Source of the DNA: Pseudofulvibacter geojedonensis
Lineage (GTDB): Bacteria; Bacteroidota; Bacteroidia; Flavobacteriales; Flavobacteriaceae
Length of the DNA: 64,000 nucleotides
Direction of reading: 5' to 3'
Assembly (NCBI RefSeq): GCF_042675745.1
Contig: NZ_JBHTJM010000006.1
Coordinates: 389,980-453,979, forward strand
The position numbers and the translations under genes are program-made. Positions within the stretch are counted from its first letter, which is position 1, and every line of letters starts with the position of its first letter. The notes under the pieces were generated by a model, which saw nothing but the letters and a program-made list of their open reading frames with translations, made no database searches and had not been told where the DNA came from. This document shows, in pieces, positions 52,207-62,424 of the stretch.

Positions 52207-54282
52207 TTATTTAAAATCAGCTTCAGTAACACCTTCGTTTACTTTTACTTCTTTTATAATCATTCCAAAAGTTTGCGGACCTTGTTTAATAGTTACAGAG
52301 AATGGAAATTGAACTCCATTAGTTGGTGTATAGTTACTATACTCTGTAGACACAGAAACTTTTTGACCTTGAGCCTCAATAGTTTCTTCTACTTTTACCA
52401 AATAACCCGATTTAGCATTGTAAAATCTAGATTCATCACCTACTTTAATTAAATAAGCATCTTCTCCGTTTATAGACACAACACTCTCTAAAGTTGCTTT
52501 AGAGATATCTAATACCAACTCTTCAAATAATACATTTTTCTTGGCTTTAGATTTTTCTAAATCTTCACCTTCTAATGGCTTTTGTTGTCCCATCTGGGCT
52601 GAATAACCTTTTTCTCCATCAAATACTTGTTTAAATATTGGTCCTGCTTGAGGATGTAGCACTTCCTGCAACTCTTTGTTAGGGATCATTTGCTTTTTAT
52701 TAAGCTTCATAGTTTGTCCCATAGCATTAAAATCTCCTGTAAAGTGCAATGTTTTTACTGATGCTAATTTTTCTTCACCTCCAACTGCTTTTATGTAGTT
52801 TTCTATAACCGTTTTAGCAGTCACTCCTTTTGGAATAGGTTTAGAAAAAACTGGTCTTTCTGTAGCATTTCCATATTTATCAAAATACTTAATTGGTAAT
52901 TTTTTTCCATTGTACTGTACTCTCTCTAATGCTTCAACAACTTCACTTCCTTTACCAGCTATAACTACACGTAAATTATTTGCTAAGAAATATTTATTTG
53001 CTACTCTTTTAACATCTTCAACTGTAACAGCGTTTATTTTAGATAAAAAGGTTTTATAAAAATCTTTATCTAATTTATTACGCTTAATATTTAATGCATA
53101 GCGAGCAATTGTTTGTGGCTTTTCCATAGCTAAAACAAAATCTCCTAAATACTTAGCTTTAACATTTTTTAATTGATCTTCTGTAACATTTACTGTTCTA
53201 ATATTATTGATCTCTTTTAATGTTTCTACTACAGCACTATCTGTTACAGCATTACGTACACTTGCTCCAGCAGTAAATAAAGCTGCTGCATCTCTTTCTG
53301 CTCTCAATGAAGAACGCGCACCATAAGTCCAACCATTTGCTTCTCTCAAGTTTAAGTTTAACATACTATTAAACCCTCCTCCTAAAATCTTATTAGCAAT
53401 TAACGCAGCATGATAATCTTCATCATTCATTTTAAAATCTACAGTACTTACGACAGAAATTTCAGACTGTACCGCATTTGGCATATCAATAAAGTTTATT
53501 TGAGTAAACTGAACATTTTGAGCCTTTGGATAGGTAATTGATGGTGCTAAACCTTTTCTCCAATTACTAAAGTTTTTTGTTACGGCTTTTTTTACATCTT
53601 TAAACTTTACGTCACCAACAACTACCATGTAAGCATTATCTGGAACAAAATAGTTTTGGTAAAACTTATTTACGTCAGATAAATTTACATTACCAACTGT
53701 TTGAGCAGATTCATACTCTCCATATGGATGATTTTTACCGTATGCTAATAAATACTTAACTCTATCTGCTGCTGCTTTAACATTTTTCTCTTCTGACTTT
53801 ATCCCTTCTAAAATTTTCTCTTTTTCTTTATCGAATTCTTCTTGAGTAAAGTTCGGATTAATTGCAGCGTCTGCCATCATTTCTACTAATCGGTTAAAGT
53901 ATTTAGATAACCCACTAGCAAAACCTCCTCTAGAGCTTAAATTCATATTAGCTCCCATATAATCAACCTCTTCATTAAACACATCTTTAGAAACTGATTT
54001 AGACCCCTTACCTAACATTGCACTTGTTAAGCTAGAAACACCTGCTTTATCTCCGTCTAAAACTGGTGGATTGTCTATAGTTAAACTAACAGAAACTCTA
54101 GGTAGCTTGTTATTTTCTACCACCATTACTTCTAAGCCATTTGACAATTTAAACGATTTAGGAGCTTCAATATTAATAGTTGGCGCTGGTCCAGCTACTG
54201 GTTGCTTAGACCTGTCTACTTGTGCATGCATAGTCGTCATTCCTATAAAAACTAATGCTAAAATGTTATATATTTTCTTCAT
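52207..54282 (-). CDS. M16 family protein, non-catalytic subunit with extra C-terminal domain
   Basis: This 691-aa protein has a signal peptide (MKKIYNILALVFIGMTTMHAQ) and an M16 fold. Where active members have HxxEH it reads AGVSSLTSAMLGKG, so zinc is not bound. The R/Y pair region (NLREANGWTYGARSSLRA) typical of the partner subunit is present. After residue about 480 there is an extra domain (VKTLHFTGDFNAMGQTMKL) resembling a LolA-like/lipid-binding fold. It follows the active M16 gene by 1 bp, so the two likely form a periplasmic heterodimer. Confidence 0.88.
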   Translation of the reverse strand: MKKIYNILALVFIGMTTMHAQVDRSKQPVAGPAPTINIEAPKSFKLSNGLEVMVVENNKLPRVSVSLTIDNPPVLDGDKAGVSSLTSAMLGKGSKSVSKDVFNEEVDYMGANMNLSSRGGFASGLSKYFNRLVEMMADAAINPNFTQEEFDKEKEKILEGIKSEEKNVKAAADRVKYLLAYGKNHPYGEYESAQTVGNVNLSDVNKFYQNYFVPDNAYMVVVGDVKFKDVKKAVTKNFSNWRKGLAPSITYPKAQNVQFTQINFIDMPNAVQSEISVVSTVDFKMNDEDYHAALIANKILGGGFNSMLNLNLREANGWTYGARSSLRAERDAAALFTAGASVRNAVTDSAVVETLKEINNIRTVNVTEDQLKNVKAKYLGDFVLAMEKPQTIARYALNIKRNKLDKDFYKTFLSKINAVTVEDVKRVANKYFLANNLRVVIAGKGSEVVEALERVQYNGKKLPIKYFDKYGNATERPVFSKPIPKGVTAKTVIENYIKAVGGEEKLASVKTLHFTGDFNAMGQTMKLNKKQMIPNKELQEVLHPQAGPIFKQVFDGEKGYSAQMGQQKPLEGEDLEKSKAKKNVLFEELVLDISKATLESVVSINGEDAYLIKVGDESRFYNAKSGYLVKVEETIEAQGQKVSVSTEYSNYTPTNGVQFPFSVTIKQGPQTFGMIIKEVKVNEGVTEADFK

Positions 54283-54283
54283 C

Positions 54284-55597
54284 TTATTTATCTTTTTTAG
54301 GAAGGTATTCTAACTGAACTCTTTGGTTAGGGTTTAAATATTTTTTAGCTACTTCTCTAATCTCTTCTCTAGTAATAGATCTGTAAATATCTATTTCATT
54401 ATTGATTAAATTAGTATCTCCAAACAACATGTAATATCTTGCCAAAGAATTAGCAATTCCTTCTACACCTGAATTAGCATTTACAAACTGATTTTCATAC
54501 TTGTTTTGTAATTTCTCATACTCTCTTTCTGTAATTAACTCTGTTTGAATTTTAACTACCTCCTCGTCAATTTCTTTAACCAAATCTTCTAACTTAGTAT
54601 CTCCTAAAGGAAGACCAAAAGTTAGGTACATTCCATAATCTTCTTGACTTACATTAAAAGCACCCACCTGAAAAGCCATTTTCTTTTCATCAACTAACTT
54701 TTTGTATAAACGAGAACTTTTCCCATCACTTAAAACAGTAGAAACCATATTTAAAGCATATGCCTCTCTCGTCTTCATTGAAGGGGTTCTATAAGCAGCA
54801 ACTATACCAGGAATCTGAATATTTGGATCGTGATATACTCCCTTTATTTCTTTTGTTATTGGTTCTTCTTTTATAGAAATTCTTGGTACATCAGCTCCTT
54901 TTGGTATAGAACCAAAATAGTTCTGAATCATTTTCTTTGTTTTAGCAACATCTAAATCTCCTGCAACAACCAATACAGCATTGTTTGGCACATAGTATTT
55001 TTTATTAAAAGCCTGAAATTCCTCTAAAGTAGCAGCATCTAAATGTTCCATAGAACCAATAGTTGCCCAACGATAAGGATGCTTAGTAAATAATAATTTC
55101 TTAATTTCTGCTAAGAAATTTCCATAAGGTTGGTTATCTACTCGTAATCTTTTTTCTTCTTTTACAACTTCATTTTGTGTATCTACTCCCGTCTGATCAA
55201 TCACTGGGTGTAACATTCTTTCAGACTCCATCCATAAACCTAATTCTAAACTATTAGATGGAAAAACTTCATAATAATAAGTTCTATCATCGGTAGTATT
55301 AGCATTATTACTACCCCCATTTGATGTAACAATTTCAAACCATTTTCCTTTACCAATATTCTGCGTTCCTTCAAATAACAAATGTTCAAAAAAGTGTGCA
55401 AAACCTGTACGCTCAGGGTTTTCATCTTTTGCTCCAACATGATACATTACAGATGTGGTTACTACCGGAGCCGAATTGTCTTGATGCAATATTACATGCA
55501 ATCCATTGTCTAAATCGTATTCCTCAAACGTTACTTTTTGCGCCATAATACTTATAGGTAAAAGTAATGAAGCGAGATAAATGATACTTTTCTTCAT
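54284..55597 (-). CDS. M16 family zinc metallopeptidase, catalytic subunit
   Basis: This 437-aa protein has a signal peptide (MKKSIIYLASLLLPISIMAQ) and the inverted zinc motif HFFEH (His68, Glu71, His72), with the third ligand Glu in NEVVKEEKR about 76 residues later. It is one M16B half-clam. Together with the downstream non-catalytic paralogue it should form a bacterial heterodimeric peptidase acting on short unfolded peptides in the envelope. Confidence 0.93.
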   Translation of the reverse strand: MKKSIIYLASLLLPISIMAQKVTFEEYDLDNGLHVILHQDNSAPVVTTSVMYHVGAKDENPERTGFAHFFEHLLFEGTQNIGKGKWFEIVTSNGGSNNANTTDDRTYYYEVFPSNSLELGLWMESERMLHPVIDQTGVDTQNEVVKEEKRLRVDNQPYGNFLAEIKKLLFTKHPYRWATIGSMEHLDAATLEEFQAFNKKYYVPNNAVLVVAGDLDVAKTKKMIQNYFGSIPKGADVPRISIKEEPITKEIKGVYHDPNIQIPGIVAAYRTPSMKTREAYALNMVSTVLSDGKSSRLYKKLVDEKKMAFQVGAFNVSQEDYGMYLTFGLPLGDTKLEDLVKEIDEEVVKIQTELITEREYEKLQNKYENQFVNANSGVEGIANSLARYYMLFGDTNLINNEIDIYRSITREEIREVAKKYLNPNQRVQLEYLPKKDK

Positions 55598-55771
55598 TAT
55601 ATATTAATTAAATTTTAGAGTTTGACGCTCAAACTCAATAAATGTTACAGTATATGCGTAAAAAATATTCTTCCTTTCTCTAAATCTAAATAATATTTAT
55701 ATCATAAAATTTTAAAAAACCACAAAAAAACCCGATATTTAATACAATAAAACCATGAAAATCAAACAATT

Positions 55772-56221
55772 ATGGAGCAGTCAAAATCAGCTATTAAATA
55801 TGGAATTGTTATCGGATCGGTACTTATTGGGTATTTTTTAATAATCCGTTCATTGGGCCTAGCAGAAGTTTATTGGTTACGTTTAATTAATGGAATTATA
55901 CTAGGTTACGGTATATACTATGCAATTAAAAAGAACAAAGAATATCTAAACAATCACATTAATTACTTTGATGGAATAGGGTTAGGAATCAAAAGTGGTT
56001 TAGTTGCCACTGGTATATTTGTAACCTTTCTAGCTATTTATATGTACCATATAGATACCGGATTCTCAGAAAGATTAATGACTAAATTAGGCTGGAACAT
56101 TAACAATCCTGAAAAAATATTACTGGTTACTATATTTATGGAAGGAATTGCATCTACAGTAATCTTATCATTAACCTTTATGCAGCTATTTAAAACCAGC
56201 TGGAACATTGAAGAAAAATAA
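55772..56221 (+). CDS. DUF4199 family membrane protein
   Basis: This 149-aa protein has four predicted membrane helices (about residues 8-25, 32-50, 70-93 and 120-142) and the DUF4199 pattern YFDGIGLGIKSGLVATGIFV. The function is unknown. It lies just before the rplU promoter and reads in the same direction. Confidence 0.8.
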   Translation: MEQSKSAIKYGIVIGSVLIGYFLIIRSLGLAEVYWLRLINGIILGYGIYYAIKKNKEYLNNHINYFDGIGLGIKSGLVATGIFVTFLAIYMYHIDTGFSERLMTKLGWNINNPEKILLVTIFMEGIASTVILSLTFMQLFKTSWNIEEK

Positions 56222-56231
56222 CACTAATGAT

Positions 56232-56261
56232 TTGTTCTTTACACAATTAAACGTATATTTG
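56232..56261 (+). promoter_or_regulatory. Promoter of rplU-rpmA
   Basis: TTG (56232-56234), a 19-nt spacer, then TATATTTG (56254-56261) fit the Bacteroidota consensus, giving a leader of about 20 nt before rplU. Confidence 0.7.
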
Positions 56262-56288
56262 CCGACATTTTAATTTAAACGTAACGCT

Positions 56289-56768
56289 ATGTACGCAATT
56301 GTAGAGATAGCAGGGCAACAATTTAAAGTTGAAAAAGACCAAAAGGTATTTGTTCACCGTTTAGGTACTGACGAAGGAAAAAAAGTTTCTTTTGACAATG
56401 TACTTTTAGTAGACAGCGGTGGAGATGTTACTGTAGGCGCCCCAGCTATAAACGGAGCTTCTGTAGAAGCTAAAGTTTTAAAGCACCTTAAAGGTGATAA
56501 AGTAATTGTTTTCAAAAAGAAAAGAAGAAAAGGTTACCGTGTTAAGAACGGTCACAGACAAGCTTTAACTGAAATCGTAATTGAAAACATTGTAGCTTCA
56601 GGAGCTAAAAAAGCAGCACCAAAAAAAGAAGCTAAAAAAGAAACTGCAAGTTCAGATGATTTAAGCTCTAAAACAGTAGCTGAATTAAAAGAAATGGCAA
56701 AAAGTCAAGGAATTGAAGGGATTTCTTCTATGAAGAAAGCCGATTTAATTGCTGCTTTATCAAAATAA
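56289..56768 (+). CDS. rplU: Ribosomal protein L21 with C-terminal extension
   Basis: The first 103 residues are a standard L21 (MYAIVEIAGQQFKVEKDQKV; VIVFKKKRRKGYRVKNGHRQ). The remaining 55 are a Lys/Ala-rich linker (AKKAAPKKEAKKE) and a small helical domain (DLSSKTVAELKEMAKSQG, then SMKKADLIAALSK) resembling a Rho-N/SAP-type nucleic-acid-binding motif. Total is 159 aa. It leads the rplU-rpmA unit with its own promoter. Confidence 0.95.
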   Translation: MYAIVEIAGQQFKVEKDQKVFVHRLGTDEGKKVSFDNVLLVDSGGDVTVGAPAINGASVEAKVLKHLKGDKVIVFKKKRRKGYRVKNGHRQALTEIVIENIVASGAKKAAPKKEAKKETASSDDLSSKTVAELKEMAKSQGIEGISSMKKADLIAALSK

Positions 56769-56796
56769 ATTATTAACAAATAAAACCTATTAAGAG

Positions 56797-57057
56797 ATGG
56801 CTCATAAAAAAGGAGTTGGTAGTTCTAAAAACGGTAGAGAATCAGAATCGAAACGATTAGGAGTTAAGATTTTTGGTGGTCAAGCTGCAATTGCAGGAAA
56901 CATTCTTGTAAGACAAAGAGGTACACAACATCATCCAGGTGAAAATGTGTATATGGGTAAAGATCATACTTTACATGCACAAGTTGACGGATTAGTGAAA
57001 TTCACTAAGAAAAGAAACAACAAGTCTTATGTTTCTATAGTTCCATTTGAAGCTTAA
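56797..57057 (+). CDS. rpmA: Ribosomal protein L27
   Basis: This 86-aa protein has MAHKKGVGSSKNGRESESKRLGVK and QRGTQHHPGENVYMGKDHTL, the L27 signature near the peptidyl-transferase centre. There is no Firmicute-type cleavable N-terminal extension. It is 28 bp after rplU and is followed by a strong terminator. Confidence 0.98.
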   Translation: MAHKKGVGSSKNGRESESKRLGVKIFGGQAAIAGNILVRQRGTQHHPGENVYMGKDHTLHAQVDGLVKFTKKRNNKSYVSIVPFEA

Positions 57058-57078
57058 GAAACTTATTATCATAATTTA

Positions 57079-57108
57079 AAAAAGCTCCTTTAAGAAGGGG
57101 CTTTTTTT
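57079..57108 (+). terminator. Terminator after rplU-rpmA
   Basis: The stem aaaaagctcctt (57079-57090) pairs with aaggggcttttt (57095-57106) with one G-T pair, followed by a T run. Confidence 0.88.
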
Positions 57109-57138
57109 GTGCCATAAATTTATATTTCCCTATATTTG
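57107..57138 (+). promoter_or_regulatory. Promoter of the large T9SS gene
   Basis: TTG (57107-57109), a 21-nt spacer, then TATATTTG (57131-57138). The -33 overlaps the end of the preceding terminator. Confidence 0.55.
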
Positions 57139-57196
57139 AAGAACTTAATAAATGATTTTACCCAAATCATTCATTTATTAAAACTAATCTCAGAAA

Positions 57197-60100
57197 ATGT
57201 TAAAAAAAATCACCCTACTAACCCTATTCATTTACAGTATTAATTTATTCTCCCAAGGTGAAGCCAATAACTGGTATTTTGGCGCCAATGCCGGATTGGA
57301 TTTTAGCAGTGGAAATCCCGTACCAATTTCTGGAGGACAAATAAATACTACTGAAGGATGTTCTACAATTTCTGACTCTAACGGAGATTTACTATTCTAC
57401 ACTGATGGAATTACTGTTTGGGATAAAAACCATAATATAATGCTAAACGGAACTGGTTTAAACGGTGATCCCTCTAGTACTTCTTCTGCTATTATAGTAC
57501 CAAAACCAAACGACTCTAACATATATTATATTTTTACCGTAGATGAACCACACCACAATGAAAACGAGAATTCTAATCACGGATTAAACTATACAACTGT
57601 AGATATATCTCTAAACGGTGGAAATGGGGCTGTTGTCACTTCTGAGAAAAACATTGCATTGGTTACATATAACCCTGCTGTACCACTAGAACGAAAATAT
57701 AAATGTGCAGAAAAAATAACTGCAGTAAAAAGTAGTGATTGTAATTCGTTCTGGGTAGTTACTCATTTTATCAATAACTTCTACTCATTTGAAGTTACAG
57801 TTGCAGGTGTTAACAATACCCCTATTATAAGTCCCTCTCAAGCTTCTGTTCCTATTTCAGGTTACAGAAGAAACGCTTTGGGGTATATTAAAAACTCTCC
57901 CGATGGTAGTAAACTAGCAGTAGCTCACTACGGATTTGCAACGACTCAAGGAGGAGATGGAGCTGGAGGAACTTATCTATACGATTTTGATCCAGCAACA
58001 GGAGTAGTTACAAACGAACAAGTTCTTTATAGCCCTAACAACGGAAACAGTCCGTACGGAGTTGAATTTTCTTCTAGTGGAGAAAAATTATATACAACTG
58101 TTGGTGGTTCCGCAAACGGACAAATGGGCTCTGAATTGGTTCAATATGATTTAACTAGTACTAACATTCCTGCAAGTCAACAAATAATCAACTCTTCAAA
58201 CTTATATTCACACGGTGCTTTACAATTAGCTCCAGATGGAAAAATTTATAGAGCTCTGTTTAACTTTAATGCTAATGACGGAGCATATTTGGGTGTAATT
58301 AACGAACCAGAAAATATCGGACAAGCTTGTAATTATATAGAACAAGGAATTGCACTTAATTTAGCAGCAACTCCGCAACAAGAAGCCTCTAGAATTGGCC
58401 TACCTCCTTTTATACAATCATTATTTGCTCCTAAAGTCGATATTATAAATACAGACAACGATCCGAATACTGTTACGAACACTCTTACGCTTTGCGAAGG
58501 CGACACATTCACCCTAAACACAGACAACTTAGCTGGAGCTACATATACTTGGACTCAAAATGGGAATGCAATACCAACTCCAAACCCAGCGAACGAATTA
58601 ATTGTTAACTCTTCTGGAACTTATATTGTAGAAGTAAACCCTAATAATGGTGATTGTCCGTACTTAGGTGAAGCTATTGTCACAATAAACCCTAAACCTG
58701 TTGTCAATAGTTTAACTCCATTAGAGGCTTGTTTTGACTCTTCTGACGGGATTAGCACTTTTAATTTGCCAGACGCAAACAATGAAGCACTTGCCAATCA
58801 ACCTTTAGACATGTTAGGAAACAGCAATGTAACTGTTGTTTCATACCACAGTAGCGAAGCAAATGCTCTTGCCGGAACCAACCCAATAGCTAGTAGTTAT
58901 GATTCTACCGGAGAAACAATTTATATCAAGTTATTAAACTCTATTACTAATTGTACCAGTGTAGTTCCACTAAACTTAGTTGTAAATCCATTACCAATAA
59001 TAAATAGCCCTGTAACACTTGAACAATGTGATGACGATACAGATGGTTTTACTATTTTTAATTTAGAAGAAGCTAACGTTTTATTATCTAGCAATAGTGC
59101 CAACGAAACTTTTACTTATTTTAACACTTTAGCAGACGCTCAAAACAACAGTAACACAATTACTAACCCAACTGCTTATACAAGCAATACAGGTAATGAT
59201 GTATTTGTTAGAGTTATATCTAACGAAGGTTGTGTTAACTATGGCCAAATAAATTTAGTTGTAGGTACAACTCAAATACCACCTAACTTTCTTCTAGAAT
59301 ATTCCAACTGTGATGATAATTTTGATGGCATAACAATTTTTGATTTTAGTAATGCTAGTAACCAAATATTAGGATTATTTCCTGGAAATAACAATATTAA
59401 CATCAGTTATTATGAAAATCAAAACGATGCTTTAATAGAAGTTAATGCAATTCAAAATATTTCAAACTATCAAAATACAACTCCTAACACTCAAGAAATA
59501 TGGGTTAGAATTGACAGCAATGATGTTAATGCTTGTTTGGGTTTAGGACATCATATCACTCTTAATGTCAATCCTCTTCCTGCCACAAACATCTTAAACA
59601 ACTTACAAGCCTGTAGTGATACAGCTTTAGCTGACTTTGATTTATCGAACAACTTAAATGATATAACTGGTGGAGACACAAACTTAGATGTTAGCTACCA
59701 TAGTTCATTATTAGATGCTCAAAATAATCAGAACCCTCTAAATACGAATCTTAACACCTCTAATACCACTATTTTTGTTAGAGCAGAAAACACAATCACA
59801 AATTGTGTGAATACTTTTATGCAATTCGATTTAATTGTAAATCCTAATCCAGACGTAAACACTTTAACCGATAGAATGGTATGTGATGATGAAACTTCTG
59901 ATGGTCTTACAGAATTTGATTTAACTAATATTGTTAATGAAGCAACAAACAACACAAGTCATTTAGTCACATTACACGAAACTCTAAATGAGGCAACAAA
60001 CAACTCTAATCCTTTAGACTTAATTTTCACTAACACTGTTGCCTATAACCAAACTATATATGTAAGAGTAACCAATACAAATACTAATTGTTTTAGTACT

Positions 60101-62165
60101 GCCCCACTAAACTTAATTGTTTCATTAGCTCCTCAAGGATTCCCTTTATCAGAACCTTTGACTTCTTGTGACCCAGATAACGATGGTTTTTCTGATTTTA
60201 ATTTAACCTCAATCATCAATCAATTAACTGGAAACAACAATGGAGTAACGGTTAACTTTTATAGTACTTTAGCACAAGCTGAAAGTGGAGACTCTAACAT
60301 TCCTATTTTAGAAACTACTTACACGAATGTAACTCCAAGCTCTCAAACAATATATGCACAACTAAGTATCCCTGGTTTAAACTGCACCACAATCATTCCA
60401 GTTAACCTATTAGTACTTAACAGTCCTATTTTAAACCCTCAAGACCCGTATCCAATTGCTTTGTGTGATGACAATGATAACGATACCAACTTAACAGACG
60501 GTTTAACAACTTTCGACTTNNNNNNNNNNNNNNNNNNNNNNNNNNNNNNNNNNNNNNNNNNNNNNNNNNNATACATTATCAGATCCTATAACAAACGATA
60601 CGGCTTACAACAACACCAGTAACCCTCAAATTATTTATGTAGAGGTTATCAATACAGGTGATGAAGGAAATGCAGGCGATGGTACTCAATGTAGAAGCGT
60701 TAAAGCGATTACATTAGAAGTATCTATTCCTCCTGTAACAGAATTTGTTTCTATGCCATTGTGTGACGATCAGTATTACGTACCAGACAATGTAACACCA
60801 AATCAAACCTTCAACTTAACATTGTTTGAAGATATGATTACTACAGAAACAGGTAATACTTTTACTTATTTCTTAAGTGAAGCAGAGGCAGAAGCCAACA
60901 CCAACCCTATTGGTAATACTACTGCTTTTGTTAACACAGTAAATCCTCAAGATATTTTTATAAGAGTAGACAATGCTTTAGGTTGCTACAGTGTGCAATT
61001 AGTAGAAATTGTAGTAAACCCGAACCCTACTCCTTTAATCCCATCTGATTTAGCCGATTTATTTCCAAACGGAGAAAGTATGGAATCTTGTGTAAACGAT
61101 GGAACAGGACCAGGAACACTACAAGAAGGATATGCTCTGTTTGATTTAACCGAATATCAAGACGATATTATTGGCGGAGAAACGGTTGTATCTGCAGCTT
61201 ATTACACATCTGAATCTGATGCTAATTTAGAGCAAAACCCTATTACAAACCCTACTACTTTTTACAATACTGTAGCCTATGGGCAAACTATCTGGGTTCG
61301 TGTTACCAATACAGGTGATACAGCTACTAACACAGCTGCAACAGGATGTTACACACTAACAAACTTTAAAATTCACGTACCTGTACCACAAGTATCTATT
61401 ACCAGTACTAAAGATGTATTGTGTGTAGATGAATTTNNNNNNNNNNNNNNNNNNNNNNNNNNNNNNNNNNNNNNNNNNNNNNNNNNNNNNNNNNNNNNNN
61501 NNNNNNNNNNNNNATGGTCGTTTAACGGTGTAGAAATTCCAGGAGCAAATAGTAGTACTTATACGGTAAGCCAAGCTGGAGATTATAGTGTTACAGCATC
61601 TGGACCAACAGATATGTTATGCCAAAACTCAGCTACTGCTACAATTAGTATTTCTGCTAGCCCTGCTACCTACAACGCTACTGTTACCACTAATGCATTT
61701 GCTGGAAACCATGTAATTGAAGCCACTGCAACATCTACTGTACCTGGAGTTACTTTTGAATATAGCTTAGGTAATGCTGCAGGACCTGGAGACACTTTCC
61801 AGAGTAGCGGAACATTTACTGATGTAAACCCAGGACCACATGTAGTATGGATTAGAGACACCAAAGGATGTGCACTAGTAAGTTACCCTGTTTTTGTAAT
61901 TGATTATCCGCATTTCTTCTCTCCTAACAGCGATGGAGCTAATGACACTTGGATGATTCACGGTATAGATGGTATTCCAATCTCGCAGATTTACATCTTC
62001 GATAGATTTGGTAAACTATTAAAACAATTAGATCCTGATGGAGCTGGTTGGGATGGTACCTATAATGGTAGCCCTATGCCTTCTACAGATTACTGGTTTA
62101 AAATTATATATATAGAAAACAATCAGCAAAAAGAATTTAAAGCTAACTTCTCGCTTAAAAGATAA
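57197..62165 (+). CDS. Giant repeat protein with T9SS type B C-terminal sorting domain (assembly gaps)
   Basis: About 1650 aa with signal peptide (MLKKITLLTLFIYSINLFSQ) and a propeller-like N-terminal region (LLFYTDGITVWDKNHNIML; SPDGSKLAVAHYG). An Ig-like segment follows. Then at least eight modules of about 85-100 aa each begin C-D-(D/P)-x-x-D-G-x-x-x-F-(D/N)-L (LEQCDDDTDGFTIFNLEEAN; LTSCDPDNDGFSDFNL). The C-terminus (FFSPNSDGANDTWMIHGID; IYIFDRFGKLLKQ) is a CHU_C/type B T9SS signal. Two N runs interrupt it. The frame after the first run is shifted relative to its length, so the run length is not exact; both sides are open and clearly one gene. Confidence 0.88.
60520..60570. other. Assembly gap (51 N)
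   Basis: Unknown bases lie inside a repeat module of the T9SS protein. The coding frame upstream (codons at positions 2 mod 3) and downstream (0 mod 3, open from 60573) only agree if the true length is 2 mod 3, so 51 is not the real size. Repeat collapse is a likely cause. Confidence 0.95.
61437..61513. other. Assembly gap (77 N)
   Basis: Unknown bases lie near the Ig-like domain before the sorting signal. The downstream frame (from 61515) agrees with the stated length. Confidence 0.95.
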
Positions 62166-62188
62166 ATAACATTCTTTTAGATGAAATA

Positions 62189-62216
62189 AAAACCACTATT
62201 AACAAATAGTGGTTTT
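62189..62216 (+). terminator. Terminator after the first T9SS gene
   Basis: The stem aaaaccacta (62189-62198) pairs with tagtggtttt (62207-62216), followed by T residues. The remaining spacer to 62424 shows no gene. Confidence 0.85.
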
Positions 62217-62424
62217 TTATCATTAATTACATAAAATAAAACATATTATTCATAAAACGATAAAAAGTGCTATTGTAATTATATTTAGTATTTCATCTAA
62301 AAAAACAAGCTATTGGTCGATTATTTGAAGCCATATGAGTTAATTATGAGTTCAAAAAAAGTTGTTATCAATTGTTAATAAGGTATTTTAACGATGATTT
62401 TTACACAACCTTAACTCACAATTA

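Noticed and set aside
60523..60752. Frame change at the first N run considered as a true frameshift or pseudogene
   Set aside because: Both sides are open, and the downstream side continues the same repeat type from 60573; an inexact gap length explains the change.
62166..62424. Possible small gene between the two T9SS genes
   Set aside because: Only a terminator and AT-rich sequence are seen; no ORF with a plausible start or promoter match was found.
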